A DNA stretch of 64,000 nucleotides from Eubacteriales bacterium (GCA_028694155.1 JAQUTY010000003.1:130178-194177), one strand, 5' to 3'. Positions 51,730 to 60,800 are shown, counted from the first letter of the stretch. Notes: generated by a model from the sequence alone, not told the origin. Numbers and translations: made by a program.

Positions 51730-53099
51730 CAAAGTATTACCTCCAAATCTGCCTTGACCGCGTCGATAAGGGCGGTCTGCGTTTTTTCTTTTTTCTGAAG
51801 CGCGGTCATAATGCGCTCGTCGATCGTGCCGGTTGCGATAATGTGGTGAATAACCACAGATTCGGCTTTTTGACCTTGTCGCCATAACCGGGCGTTGGTT
51901 TGCTGGTATAGTTCCAGACTCCACGTCAAGCCGAACCATACGAGGGTCGAGCCTCCGGCTTGGAGATTCAAACCATGCCCGGCCGACGCCGGATGGATGA
52001 GCGCCACGGGAAATTCGCCCCGGTTCCATCTGGCGATGCTCTCTGCGGTATCCAGCGTGGAGAACGGGATGTGGCGTTTGTGCAGCCGTTCCTGTATCCG
52101 TGCGAGGTCGTGCTTGAACCAGTACGCGACCAACACGGGTTTCCCGTTCGCCGCTTCGATCAGGTCTTCCAAGGCGTCCAGCTTGCGGTCGTGGATCGGC
52201 AGAACACGCTTGTTTTCTCCGTATACCGCGCCATTCGCCATTTGCGCGAGTTTGCCCGAAAGCACCGCGGCGTTTCCCGCGTCGATTTCCTCGCCTTTGA
52301 GGGATACCACCAGGTCGCGCTTGAAACGGTCGTAAACCTCACGCTCTTTTTCCGACAGCTTGACCTTGACCTCGTTTATCACGCATTCCGGCATTTGCAA
52401 ATGGTCGGCCGCTTTCATGGAAATGGTGACGTCGGCTATCTGACGATAGATTGCGTCTTCGGCGCCGGGCAGCGGTTTGTAGCTGAATACGACCTGACCG
52501 TTGCGCTTATCGGGCGTGAAGTACGTTGTACGGAAGCGAGTGATGAAGCGGCCGAGCCTTTTGCCCATATCGAGGACACGGAACTCCGCCCATAAGTCCA
52601 TTAGACCATTGCTGCTGGGAGTTCCCGTCAGTCCTACGATCCGGCTGACCGTGGGGCGTACCTTCAAAAGACTTCTGAATCGCTTTGCCTGATACGACTT
52701 GAACGAGGACAGTTCGTCGATGACCACCATGTCGTAATCGAAGGGCAGTCCGCTTTCTTCGACCAGCCATTGCACGTTCTCGCGGTTGATGATGAACACG
52801 CTGGCTCTTTGCGTGAGCGCCGCTTTGCGCTCGGCTTCCGTTCCGAGAGCGACGGAGTAGGTCAGCCCATGAAGGTGATCCCACTTTCGCAGTTCATCAG
52901 GCCATGTATCTCTTGCGACGCGCAGAGGAGCGATCACCAGCACCTTTCTGACGAGGAAGCTGTCGAGACAGAGGTCAAAGATGGCGGTCAATGTTATAAC
53001 GCTTTTTCCAAGGCCCATGTCCAGAAAGACAGCCGCTACGGGGTGCTTCAAAATGAAGTCGGTAGCGTAGGACTGGTATTCATACGGACTGTATTTCAT
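51729..53099 (-). CDS. SNF2-family helicase of prophage B
   Basis: 456 residues from MKYSPYEYQSYATDFI. Walker A DMGLGKSVI (residues about 27-35), DELSSF, GLTGTPSSNG, HPASAGHGLNLQ and QTNARLWRQGQ motifs. Same domain order and neighbours as the helicase in prophage A but diverged in sequence. Its start overlaps VRR-NUC by 20 bases. Confidence 0.93.
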   Translation of the reverse strand: MKYSPYEYQSYATDFILKHPVAAVFLDMGLGKSVITLTAIFDLCLDSFLVRKVLVIAPLRVARDTWPDELRKWDHLHGLTYSVALGTEAERKAALTQRASVFIINRENVQWLVEESGLPFDYDMVVIDELSSFKSYQAKRFRSLLKVRPTVSRIVGLTGTPSSNGLMDLWAEFRVLDMGKRLGRFITRFRTTYFTPDKRNGQVVFSYKPLPGAEDAIYRQIADVTISMKAADHLQMPECVINEVKVKLSEKEREVYDRFKRDLVVSLKGEEIDAGNAAVLSGKLAQMANGAVYGENKRVLPIHDRKLDALEDLIEAANGKPVLVAYWFKHDLARIQERLHKRHIPFSTLDTAESIARWNRGEFPVALIHPASAGHGLNLQAGGSTLVWFGLTWSLELYQQTNARLWRQGQKAESVVIHHIIATGTIDERIMTALQKKEKTQTALIDAVKADLEVIL

Positions 53100-53361
53100 C
53101 GAGCATCCCTCCGATCTGCGCCGCGTCGTCCAGGCAGTAAACCGAAAAGCCAAGTGCTTCCAACTGCCTTTTTCTCTTTACCTGCAGGGGGCGCGGTTGC
53201 TTCCCATGCGCTTTCACCTCTACAAACGCCAGCCTGCCGAGAGGCAGGAGGACGATGCGGTCGGGCATTCCATCTAAACCGGGGCTTGTGAACTTGGGCG
53301 CGAGACCGCCCATTGATCTCACGGTCTGCACCAGCTTTGCTTCAATCGTTTTTTCACGCAT
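53080..53361 (-). CDS. VRR-NUC domain nuclease of prophage B
   Basis: 93 residues from MREKTIEAKLVQTV; GGAGGG six bases before. Nuclease signature GMPDRIV and FVEVKAHGK. Same length and place as the A copy. It overlaps the helicase gene by 20 bases. Confidence 0.9.
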   Translation of the reverse strand: MREKTIEAKLVQTVRSMGGLAPKFTSPGLDGMPDRIVLLPLGRLAFVEVKAHGKQPRPLQVKRKRQLEALGFSVYCLDDAAQIGGMLDEIQSV

Positions 53362-53569
53362 ATTCGCCCTCCATCGAAACGTGGGGTGTGACAAGAGTGA
53401 CAAGAGTGACAGAATTTCCTATAATACCCATACGCGGGTACAGGGACAGGATTACTTTCCCTTTTACACTGATGAGGTCTATATAGTAGTTCTTGTCACA
53501 CTTGTCACAGCAAGTCTCGAAAACGCCTGTATGTCTCGCTTTTTTGGTTTTCTGCAATTCGTGTTTCAT
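53354..53569 (-). CDS. Possible small zinc-ribbon protein in the repeat region
   Basis: 71 residues beginning MKHELQKTKKARHTGVFETCCDKCDKNYYID. Its ATG overlaps the vapE stop (ATGA) and its end overlaps the VRR-NUC start, so it fits the operon exactly. CCDKC could bind metal, but a single pair is not enough for a ribbon. The last third encodes the DNA repeats (VTLVTLVT), so it may be an accident of the repeats. Confidence 0.35.
   Translation of the reverse strand: MKHELQKTKKARHTGVFETCCDKCDKNYYIDLISVKGKVILSLYPRMGIIGNSVTLVTLVTPHVSMEGEYA
53387..53510. repeat. TGACAAGAG repeats around a shared CCTATAATACCC
   Basis: GTGACAAGAGTGACAAGAGTGACAG (53388-53412) and the inverted CTTGTCACACTTGTCACAG (53491-53510) flank AT-rich sequence with CCTATAATACCC (53418-53430), the same 12-mer as in the vapE/VRR-NUC gap of A. 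A further CTTGTCACACTC is inside the vapE end. Position and layout parallel A although the repeat unit differs. Confidence 0.7.
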
Positions 53570-55917
53570 AACTGCTTGTCACACTCCCACAAACGCTGTA
53601 GACCATAGATCGGAATACGCTTGCGCATCTCGCTGGATACCCAGCCCAGCTTCCGCAGCACAACGCCGATCTCGTAGCTGTCCATTTTGCGAATGGACGC
53701 CGGGTCTTTTCCGAAGCACTCGGCCCATATTTCAATCGCGCTGACATACTCACGCTGCGCAACGCCCTTTTCAGTAGACCCGAACTCGCCGCCCGTCAGA
53801 AACGAGCGCCGTGCGTACAGGTCGAGTTCGTTCCAGCCTTCCGGCAGCAGTCGTTCAAGATACTCACGAACCATGCCCTCGCGCTCGTCGGTTTCCAGCG
53901 CCGCGTTCTGCATAGCATTGGCTACGGTCTTTACTTCGCCTTCGAGGAAGAGCCGTTCACCGTCTTTCCACCGAACCATCGCTTCCGCCCATATCTGCTG
54001 CACGTCCGACGTGGTCAAGTCCCACGCATGGCGCGTTTTGCCGCCCGGCGTATTCACGGGCCAGAATCTTCGGTTGCCCGTTGGATCACGAAGGAAACCG
54101 CCCGTGCCGTTGACGGTTGCGACGATAATGGACTGCCGGGGATGGCTTTCCACAACGCGGCCGTAGCTGGCGCGGTACTTGTCGTCGCGGCGTGAGATGA
54201 AGGACTTGACGCTGTCGATGTCCGATTTCCGCATACCAGTCAATTCACCGATTTCCATGATCCAGTAGCCCTGCAGTTTTTCGGCGCCGGTCTTGTCCTG
54301 CATATCGGTCAGCGTAAGGCCGTCGTTGAACCAGTCGTCCCCGGCGAGCCTGTTGAACAGGGTGCTTTTGCCTTTCTCCTGCGGCCCGTCCATAACGAGG
54401 ACAGAATCGAACTTGATCCCCGGAACGAACACACGCGCTACCGCCGCGACCAGCGTTTTTCTGGTGACGGCTCGGACATACGGCGTGTCTTCCGCTCCCA
54501 GATAATCAATGAGCAGAGTGTCGAGCCGCGGCGTTCCATCCCATGCGGGCAGCTCGTTCAAATAGTCACGGATGGGATGGTGCTTGCGCTTTGCCGCTAC
54601 CTTATTGAGCGCGTCCGCCGTTTTATTCGGAGAGTAGACGCCGTAGGTTTCGCTTAAGTACACCCGCAGTTGAGAAGCGTCGTTATCCGTCCATGCCGGA
54701 TACTTGATCGGCTGCCATGCGGGAGGCGCGAGGAAGTCGATGGTGCTTTTGAGCTCGTTGTACCCAATGACCGCCAGCTTGGGGTCGTTGTCGAGGATAA
54801 GCACGATATTATCGAGGGTGTCCTTGACGCGGCCGTTCTTCTCCAGTTCCAGCCCGTTCTGCCAGTCCTCGTCTGTGAACTCCTGTTCCGCCTGCGCCTT
54901 GCGGTCTTCGGCGAACACGCCCCTGACGCGCTCGTCCTTCAGCGCGAAATCGCTCATGGCGACGAACGACGGCAATTTCCCGACAGGAGTATCCAGCGGA
55001 CACTTATCGTCGAGGTCACGAAAACGATGCAGCCGTACAAGGTCAAAAGCGTTCAACAGCTTTCCGCACACGGGGTCGGTTGCGTGATGGCTGTACGCGA
55101 ACTTCCCGTCGTACACCACCACGCCCGCGCTGCTGTCGGCGGGGATATAGTCGAACCGGCCGTTCATGGCGCTGGGTTCGTAAACATCTGAGAGGAACGC
55201 TTCGATAGCTTCTTCGATGGAGTAGGCGCGGCAGAAAGCGCCGACGACACCCGGCTTTTCAAGCGGGTCGGCCTGTTCTGAAATGGAGCGCCGCACGGCT
55301 TCCGATTGACGGGAGGATACCGGCCATGTGGAAGCGTCCCGCCAATCGTCGTACTTGGCGAGGATCACATCGGGGTCTATGGGCGCACCGTCCTTTACGT
55401 CGTAGAAGAACACGCCGTTGACCGAGGTGGAGGGCCAGTACATCAGGCGGCAGGCTTCATAGGTCGTGTCGTCGAACAGGTCGATGCCGATCTCCTTCGC
55501 AACCATACGGGCGACAGCGGGATACTCCTCCTCGGTGATCTCACGAGCGAGAGGAAGGATCATACGAAGCCGCGGATGCTCCGGCGTGTGCTTGTGAGTG
55601 GAATACACACAGCATTGGAAATCGTGGAGCATATTGATTTCTTCCCATACGCCGGGCTTTCCGTAATCCATATCGAGCGTCAGCATGGAGCGGCAAAGCA
55701 CATGACCATTCTTTCGTCTGCCATTCCGAACGTGACCGCCTACGAAGCCGCCGACGTCCTTAATGGAATCCTGCGAACCCTTTTTCAGCTTTCGGTATTC
55801 CTCCACAGTCTCGGTCGTGCGAATCGTTACGCTGACTTTTGTGCAGAAGTCAGTCCAGCTTATTTCACGGTTTTTCCATTTCTTATCCATGCGGCTATTG
55901 CCGACTGCGATCTTCAT
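53566..55917 (-). CDS. VapE-type primase/helicase of prophage B
   Basis: 783 residues from MKIAVGNSRMDKKWK. Primase-like N-terminus with LTLDMD (about 79-84) and STHKHTPEHPRLRMILPLAREI, then VapE ATPase with Walker A GPQEKGKST (about 511-519). Same layout as the A copy. It lies between DUF4406 and the repeat-rich region. Replicative primase/helicase role inferred from domains. Confidence 0.93.
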   Translation of the reverse strand: MKIAVGNSRMDKKWKNREISWTDFCTKVSVTIRTTETVEEYRKLKKGSQDSIKDVGGFVGGHVRNGRRKNGHVLCRSMLTLDMDYGKPGVWEEINMLHDFQCCVYSTHKHTPEHPRLRMILPLAREITEEEYPAVARMVAKEIGIDLFDDTTYEACRLMYWPSTSVNGVFFYDVKDGAPIDPDVILAKYDDWRDASTWPVSSRQSEAVRRSISEQADPLEKPGVVGAFCRAYSIEEAIEAFLSDVYEPSAMNGRFDYIPADSSAGVVVYDGKFAYSHHATDPVCGKLLNAFDLVRLHRFRDLDDKCPLDTPVGKLPSFVAMSDFALKDERVRGVFAEDRKAQAEQEFTDEDWQNGLELEKNGRVKDTLDNIVLILDNDPKLAVIGYNELKSTIDFLAPPAWQPIKYPAWTDNDASQLRVYLSETYGVYSPNKTADALNKVAAKRKHHPIRDYLNELPAWDGTPRLDTLLIDYLGAEDTPYVRAVTRKTLVAAVARVFVPGIKFDSVLVMDGPQEKGKSTLFNRLAGDDWFNDGLTLTDMQDKTGAEKLQGYWIMEIGELTGMRKSDIDSVKSFISRRDDKYRASYGRVVESHPRQSIIVATVNGTGGFLRDPTGNRRFWPVNTPGGKTRHAWDLTTSDVQQIWAEAMVRWKDGERLFLEGEVKTVANAMQNAALETDEREGMVREYLERLLPEGWNELDLYARRSFLTGGEFGSTEKGVAQREYVSAIEIWAECFGKDPASIRKMDSYEIGVVLRKLGWVSSEMRKRIPIYGLQRLWECDKQL

Positions 55918-55919
55918 TT

Positions 55920-56339
55920 TCAAGCCTCCTTGCATTCATCGGTAAAGTAGCGAATGGGCTGTCCTTTGCGCTTCGCCTTCTCGATCTCAATGCTCATGCC
56001 TTTAGAGATCGTGCTTCCGAACACCCATAACTCGGCGCATTTGGACAGTAGAACGACGTCCATAAACAGCGCGAGATTGCGCTCCGCCTTGGATTCCTCC
56101 CGCATGAATTGCGGGAAATAGAGATGCGGAGCGATCGGGATATAGCCGCTGTCGACCGCGAACCGGCAGTAGCGTCTTGCTTTTTCCTGATTGCCGTCAA
56201 TGTCCCCGGATAACGGCGAACACACATACACCAGCGGTCGGAAAGCGGTCTTCTGTTTGGCTTCCTTTTCTATCGTGGTGAGGGCTTCATAGGCCGTGGG
56301 GTCGAAGTAGCCCTCCGCGTTGAATTTGTTTACTCCCAT
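55920..56339 (-). CDS. DUF4406 / nucleoside 2-deoxyribosyltransferase-like protein
   Basis: 139 residues from MGVNKFNAEGYFDPTAYEAL; GAGGTG seven bases upstream supports this ATG over one nine bases earlier. Core VYVCSPLSGDIDGNQEKARRYCRFAVDSGYIPIAPHLYFPQFM and ...ELWVFGSTISKGMSIEIEKAKRKGQPIRYF match DUF4406, a nucleoside-deoxyribosyltransferase-like fold. It may act on nucleotide pools; substrate unknown. It lies between polymerase and vapE. Confidence 0.88.
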   Translation of the reverse strand: MGVNKFNAEGYFDPTAYEALTTIEKEAKQKTAFRPLVYVCSPLSGDIDGNQEKARRYCRFAVDSGYIPIAPHLYFPQFMREESKAERNLALFMDVVLLSKCAELWVFGSTISKGMSIEIEKAKRKGQPIRYFTDECKEA

Positions 56340-56349
56340 AGGTTTCACC

Positions 56350-58290
56350 TCAGTCCTTCTTATAAAAGTCGCACATATATCCGTCCGCTCGAAGGAGCAG
56401 GCCGTTTGCCCATGCCGGAGTGCGCCCCATGATTTCGCAGATTCTTTCCAGCGACGCGGTTTCCGGGGCCTCGATCACGGCTTCATCGTGTATGTGCATC
56501 ACGATGCGGTATCCGGCTTCGTCGAGCCGGAGCATGGCTTCCGCAAGAATGTCTCTCGCCGTCGCCTGAACGATGTTCTCTACAAATTTGGGTCCGTAAC
56601 TTTCGAGCCGCAGCCACTTTTTCTGTTCACCAACGCCCTCGTAAGTGACCGATTCGTTGCCGTAGCGGTTGACGCCCATGCGTGGTTTGACATACGCGAG
56701 TCGTCTGCCGGAAGGAAGGATGATAAACAGAATGCCGCCTTGATAGGTGAAACGGATTCCGTGTGTTTCGGCCTGGCCGTGTTCACGGACACAGGTCGAA
56801 GCGGCTTTATCCACGTCCCACCAGAGCCGAACGATAGCGGGGTTGGATTGCCGCCACACGTCGACAAGCGGTTTCAGTTCTTCCTCCGGCACGCCCATGT
56901 TAAGCGCACCCATCGCTTTCAAAGCGCCGACAGAGCCGCCGTAACCGAGGGCGAGTTCCGCGATTTTGCCTTTCTGCCGCAGATGCCCGTTCACGCCGTT
57001 TTTCTCGACCGGGACATGGAACATCTGCGACGCCGACGCACAGTAGATGTCGCCGCCGCTTTCAAAGACCCGTCGCCGCCATTGCTCTCCCGCGATCCAG
57101 GCGATAACTCGTGCCTCGATTGCCGCGAAATCGGCAACGAAGAAACGACAGCCCGGTTTCGGGATAAAGGCGGTTCGGATAAGCTCCGAAAGCGTCAAGG
57201 GTACGGAATCGTACAGCATTTCGACAGCGGAGAAATTGCCGTCCCGAATGAGACCCCGGACTTGTTCCAAATCCGGCAGATGGTTCTGCGGCAGATTTTG
57301 AACCTGTATGAGCCGTCCGGCGTATCTGCCGGTCCTGTTTGCGCCATAGAACTGGATAAGTCCTCGTGCGCGTTCGTCCGTACCGATGACAGACTCCATC
57401 GCCGTGTATTTCTTGACGCTACTTTTGGCGAGCTCCTGCCGGAGCGAGAGCGCGAGTTCGACTTCGCCTTCCGCATCCTCCAACATCCGAAGCACCGACG
57501 CTTTGGAGAGCGACTCAACATCGACGCCCTTTTCCGACAGCCACTCTTTCAACTGAACCGGGGAATTGGGATTTTCCAGCCCGGTAACCGACCGCGCCTG
57601 CTCCAAATGCGACCGTTTGAACTGTCCGTCACAGCGGATTGCCTGCTCTACCAAAGTTCGGTCGAGCATGACTCCGCGGTCGTTTATTTCCTGGTCGAGA
57701 CGGTAATTGCGCCACTCCAAATCGGAAACGGGATACTTGGAAAGCCGCACCTGTATCGCCATTTCGGTTTCCACATCACGAAGGTTGTACGACTTATACA
57801 GCGACCATTTATCCGGCGCATCGTGTGGCATACGACGAAAAGTCGCGCCGTCCTTTTGTTTGCCTGGAGTGCTGAAGTACCGAATAAGGTCTTTGCCTTC
57901 CTTGAGTTTCTGTTTTTCAAGCCCCAACACGGCTCCCACGCCTTCAAGCGAAAGCGGGAGTCCAAGTGTTGCCGCCCACACCATCGTGCAGCGCCATGCG
58001 CCGGGATCGAGATATCTTCCTGTCGGCAGCCCGAGAAATCTCGACAGGCAAACCCGTTCGAACTGTGCGTTGAACGCCCACTTGATAACGCTATCGTCGG
58101 TCAGAGCCGCCTTAACTTCGTCCGGCAGTTGTTCGCCGCAGGCAAGGTCGACAACGTGAACGTCCGAACCGTCCGCGCTGTAGCCGAACAGCAGAACGGT
58201 GAAGTCAGGTTCTTCGCTGTAGCGGTAAACGCCGCATTTTTTGAGATCGGCGCCGCTGTATGTCTCAATGTCTATGGATAACGATTTCAT
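56350..58290 (-). CDS. Family A DNA polymerase of prophage B
   Basis: 646 residues from MKSLSIDIETYSGADLKK. Exonuclease motif IDIETYS (D7, E9), motif A CRFFVADFAAIEARVIAW, O-helix region QKGKIAELALGYGGSVG, and motif C MHIHDEAVIEAP. Same architecture as in A. It replicates the phage genome with VapE. Expressed after DUF2815 and a small TM protein. Confidence 0.96.
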   Translation of the reverse strand: MKSLSIDIETYSGADLKKCGVYRYSEEPDFTVLLFGYSADGSDVHVVDLACGEQLPDEVKAALTDDSVIKWAFNAQFERVCLSRFLGLPTGRYLDPGAWRCTMVWAATLGLPLSLEGVGAVLGLEKQKLKEGKDLIRYFSTPGKQKDGATFRRMPHDAPDKWSLYKSYNLRDVETEMAIQVRLSKYPVSDLEWRNYRLDQEINDRGVMLDRTLVEQAIRCDGQFKRSHLEQARSVTGLENPNSPVQLKEWLSEKGVDVESLSKASVLRMLEDAEGEVELALSLRQELAKSSVKKYTAMESVIGTDERARGLIQFYGANRTGRYAGRLIQVQNLPQNHLPDLEQVRGLIRDGNFSAVEMLYDSVPLTLSELIRTAFIPKPGCRFFVADFAAIEARVIAWIAGEQWRRRVFESGGDIYCASASQMFHVPVEKNGVNGHLRQKGKIAELALGYGGSVGALKAMGALNMGVPEEELKPLVDVWRQSNPAIVRLWWDVDKAASTCVREHGQAETHGIRFTYQGGILFIILPSGRRLAYVKPRMGVNRYGNESVTYEGVGEQKKWLRLESYGPKFVENIVQATARDILAEAMLRLDEAGYRIVMHIHDEAVIEAPETASLERICEIMGRTPAWANGLLLRADGYMCDFYKKD

Positions 58291-58351
58291 TTCGCTCCTT
58301 TCCCGCAAGGGAGGGACGGCAGAGAAAGCACCTCCGCCGTCCCCGCACGGG

Positions 58352-58513
58352 TCATTCCGCCTTATCAGCGACGACCTTTTCAGCCTTGCGCCGGCGTTTC
58401 TTCTCTCTGCGCTCACTTACCGCAAACATGATGATCGAGATCAGATTACCGATGAAAGCCCCGATCACAGAGCCAAAGCACACGGCGAGCATCAATTCTT
58501 GCATTTGCGTCAT
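58352..58513 (-). CDS. Small single-TM protein
   Basis: 53 residues from MTQMQELMLAVCFGSVIGAFIGNLISIIMFAVSERREKKRRRK; AAAGGAGG upstream. One membrane segment (about 7-32) and a basic tail. It may be a membrane-anchored accessory of the early operon. Function unknown. Confidence 0.65.
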   Translation of the reverse strand: MTQMQELMLAVCFGSVIGAFIGNLISIIMFAVSERREKKRRRKAEKVVADKAE

Positions 58514-58526
58514 ATCGGTTCCTCCT

Positions 58527-59075
58527 TTAGGACAGGAAATCATCGTCGAGTTCGGTAGCGAAATCGGCGGCCGCGGAAGACTTGCCGCCAAGCGGATCGC
58601 CGTCTTTGACCTTCTGGATGTTGCCGAGACCACAGGCGACGCCGCGATTCCCGTTCGTATTGAAAGCGTAGAAGTTGATGGATACCCTGGCATAACAGCC
58701 GGAGTAGACTTCCGCACGGTCAAGGATGGGCTGAACGGTACGGTCGACGATCTGCGGCGCGGTCGTACTGTTGGCGTTAACGAAGTAACTGCCCTTGTAG
58801 GCGTCGTCGTCGCGCTCGGTATCGCCGTCGCGCAGAGGCAGCTTCAGCGCGGCACGGTTCGGAATCTTGCCGCCGAACTTCGGTGCGCCTTCCTTGATGG
58901 CGGCGTCGATAGCCGCGTTGATAGCGGTGAGGGTTTTTTCATCGTCCTTGGGGATGATGAGTGAAACGCTGTACTTGGGCGTACCGCCGTTAATCGATGC
59001 GGGTTCCCATACGTTCGCGTAAGAGAGACGGACAACGCCGGTTACAACTTTAGTCGTGTTATTCTGATTAGCCAT
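58527..59075 (-). CDS. DUF2815 ssDNA-binding-like protein of prophage B
   Basis: 182 residues. VRLSYANVWEP near the N-terminus, SVSLIIPKDDE, SGCYARVSINFYAFNTNGNRGVACGLG, acidic C-terminal end DFATELDDDFLS. Same family and place as in A. The thin acidic tail would recruit partners as in SSBs. Confidence 0.9.
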   Translation of the reverse strand: MANQNNTTKVVTGVVRLSYANVWEPASINGGTPKYSVSLIIPKDDEKTLTAINAAIDAAIKEGAPKFGGKIPNRAALKLPLRDGDTERDDDAYKGSYFVNANSTTAPQIVDRTVQPILDRAEVYSGCYARVSINFYAFNTNGNRGVACGLGNIQKVKDGDPLGGKSSAAADFATELDDDFLS

Positions 59076-59080
59076 TTTTT

Positions 59081-60223
59081 CTATTCCTCCGTATAATCGT
59101 TAAAGTCTTGTTTCGCATCCGTGGTAGTGATAGCCGGTCGCTTGTCGGAAGCGGGGACGAGCGTCGGTTTGCCCTGGGGCTTGAAGACCAGGCCGCCGAG
59201 GACTTCGTTAAAGGTTTTCTTGCCCATGAGCCGCTCCATCTCGGTGATGGGGATAAGGCTCTTTTTGTAGATGTCGTGGTATCCGGCCGCTTGCGCCGCG
59301 GCAACGACCGCCGTTTCGTCGGTGTATTTGCGGTTGGAACGTCCCTCGACCAGCTTGAAGCCGCGCCACTCTTTACCGTGATTGAGCGCGGCATCAAGCG
59401 CATACGCGCAGATTTCGTTCGCCCATTTGGTCAGATCGTCCAGCCGGAAGAGAATGTCCTCGATCTCCGCGTCGGTGAGGAGCGGGGGAAGCGCGAACTC
59501 GTACCGCGCCAGCTTCAGCTTGGCATCCGCCCTCGCTCGGCACTTGACCGCAGCGCGGCAGAACGTACACCAGCTACCGGGGACGTATTCACCCTCCCCT
59601 TTGAACGCCAACGCCGCTTTGGGAACAAGCGTTGTTTCCGTCCATTCCAACAATTCGGACACGGGGATCGTCCATGTGCTGACATTCTCGCGGCGGGGCT
59701 GGTAGATGGTCATACACACGGTTTCCACATCGTAGAGGGAATCGAAGAGCCGCAAAGCGCCCAATGCGTACAGCATCATCTGAGGGTTTTCGACCGCGTC
59801 TACCAGAACACCCTGTCCGTACTTAAAGTCGATGATGTGCAGCCGTTTGTCTGCGACGATGATGCAATCGCCCGTGCCGAAGCCGTCCGGCACATAGCAG
59901 GAGAAGTCCAGCTTTTGCTCGATCAGCACCAGCGGGTCGCCGCATTCGCGTTTCGCTTCCGCGAGGGCTTCCAGCACGAACTCCACATAATCGTCCGTGC
60001 AGGCGTCCATCTCGTCACAGTCGTACTTTGACACGGGCTTTTTCGACCGCATCTTCAGCGCCTTGCGGAGCTTATGCTCACAGAGCGCGTGTGCGGCGGT
60101 GCCTTCCGACGCGGCTTCGGATTCGCTTTCGGCAAATTCGAGTTCCAGCCGCGCCGATGGATTGCAGTTGAGCCAGCGGTGCGAAGAGGAAGCGGAGAGG
60201 AGCGCGTGTTTACTTTCCGGCAT
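59081..60223 (-). CDS. DUF2800 PD-(D/E)XK nuclease of prophage B
   Basis: 380 residues from MPESKHALLSASSSHRWLNCNPSARLE. Nuclease core GTGDCIIVADKRLHIIDFKYGQG, Cys cluster ending in WCTFCRAAVKCRA. Same family as in A. It overlaps the 106-aa gene by 14 bases. Confidence 0.92.
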   Translation of the reverse strand: MPESKHALLSASSSHRWLNCNPSARLELEFAESESEAASEGTAAHALCEHKLRKALKMRSKKPVSKYDCDEMDACTDDYVEFVLEALAEAKRECGDPLVLIEQKLDFSCYVPDGFGTGDCIIVADKRLHIIDFKYGQGVLVDAVENPQMMLYALGALRLFDSLYDVETVCMTIYQPRRENVSTWTIPVSELLEWTETTLVPKAALAFKGEGEYVPGSWCTFCRAAVKCRARADAKLKLARYEFALPPLLTDAEIEDILFRLDDLTKWANEICAYALDAALNHGKEWRGFKLVEGRSNRKYTDETAVVAAAQAAGYHDIYKKSLIPITEMERLMGKKTFNEVLGGLVFKPQGKPTLVPASDKRPAITTTDAKQDFNDYTEE

Positions 60224-60530
60224 CGTTCAGTTCCTCCGCATCCCGAAGCAGGTCGGCGTATCGACCGGGGTCGATGGCACTCAACTTCTGCGCTCCGTAC
60301 TTCTGAAGCAGACCGCGCACCTGCTCGGTGAACCCGGCGTGGCTCTTTTCAGCCAGCACGGCGCGGACCCGCTCCAGCGTGACCGCTTTTGCCGTGGGCG
60401 CGGCGGCTGTCGGAGCCTGCGGTTCGGCCGTGGCGTCGTCCCCGGCGATCGCGTTCGCCATTGTCTGAAGGCTGTCGGCCAGGGAGCGTATATCCTCGAC
60501 CACGTCGAGAAGCAGCTTAACTCGGCTCAT
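60210..60530 (-). CDS. Small early protein, partner of DUF2800
   Basis: 106 residues from MSRVKLLLDVVEDIRSLADSLQ. Helical N-terminus, Ala/Pro/Thr-rich linker (about 33-48) and a C-terminal KYGAQKLSAIDPGRYADLLRDAEEL that matches the end of the A gene at 16774-17151. Always just before DUF2800. Function unknown. Confidence 0.8.
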   Translation of the reverse strand: MSRVKLLLDVVEDIRSLADSLQTMANAIAGDDATAEPQAPTAAAPTAKAVTLERVRAVLAEKSHAGFTEQVRGLLQKYGAQKLSAIDPGRYADLLRDAEELNDAGK

Positions 60531-60723
60531 TGACCGCACCTCCTTCCGGCACTTCGATGATGGACAGCGCCGAGACGCTGTTCCCCGGAATGAGGATCAT
60601 CACCCGTTCTTGCTTCCCCAACAGGCGCGTGAGGATTTTCTCGCGGAGCGATACGTTTCTACATCGCACGACGCCACCGGTCTGGGGTTCGTTGGAAACA
60701 CTTATTCTGAGATTGTGTTTCAT
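60517..60723 (-). CDS. First early gene of prophage B (68 aa)
   Basis: From MKHNLRISVSNEPQTGGVVRCRNVSLREKILTRLLGKQERVMILIPGNSVSALSI. Compact beta-rich protein. Its leader holds the hairpin and two-box motif at 60739-60800, with GGAAAGGA just before the ATG. First gene of the replication operon. No function recognised. Confidence 0.8.
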   Translation of the reverse strand: MKHNLRISVSNEPQTGGVVRCRNVSLREKILTRLLGKQERVMILIPGNSVSALSIIEVPEGGAVNEPS

Positions 60724-60738
60724 GACTACCGTCCTTTC

Positions 60739-60800
60739 CGAAGGGCGGGTATTTTGTTGCCCTTCGTAGGTAGGCCACGGGAGAGGTAAAAGTTAACCCC
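60739..60800 (-). promoter_or_regulatory. Two-box motif with hairpin before the replication operon
   Basis: Minus strand: GGGGTTAACTTTT starts at 60800, the base next to the sigma-like gene's stop codon, then 11 bases, GGCCTACCT (60768-60776), then a perfect 8-bp hairpin (CGAAGGGC/GCCCTTCG, 60739-60766), ribosome site and ATG. Boxes and spacing are identical to 25129-25161. Confidence 0.7.

Noticed and set aside
56320..58281. 653-codon open frame on the plus strand
   Set aside because: Antisense to the family A polymerase gene, which has full motifs; high GC third positions keep the opposite strand open.
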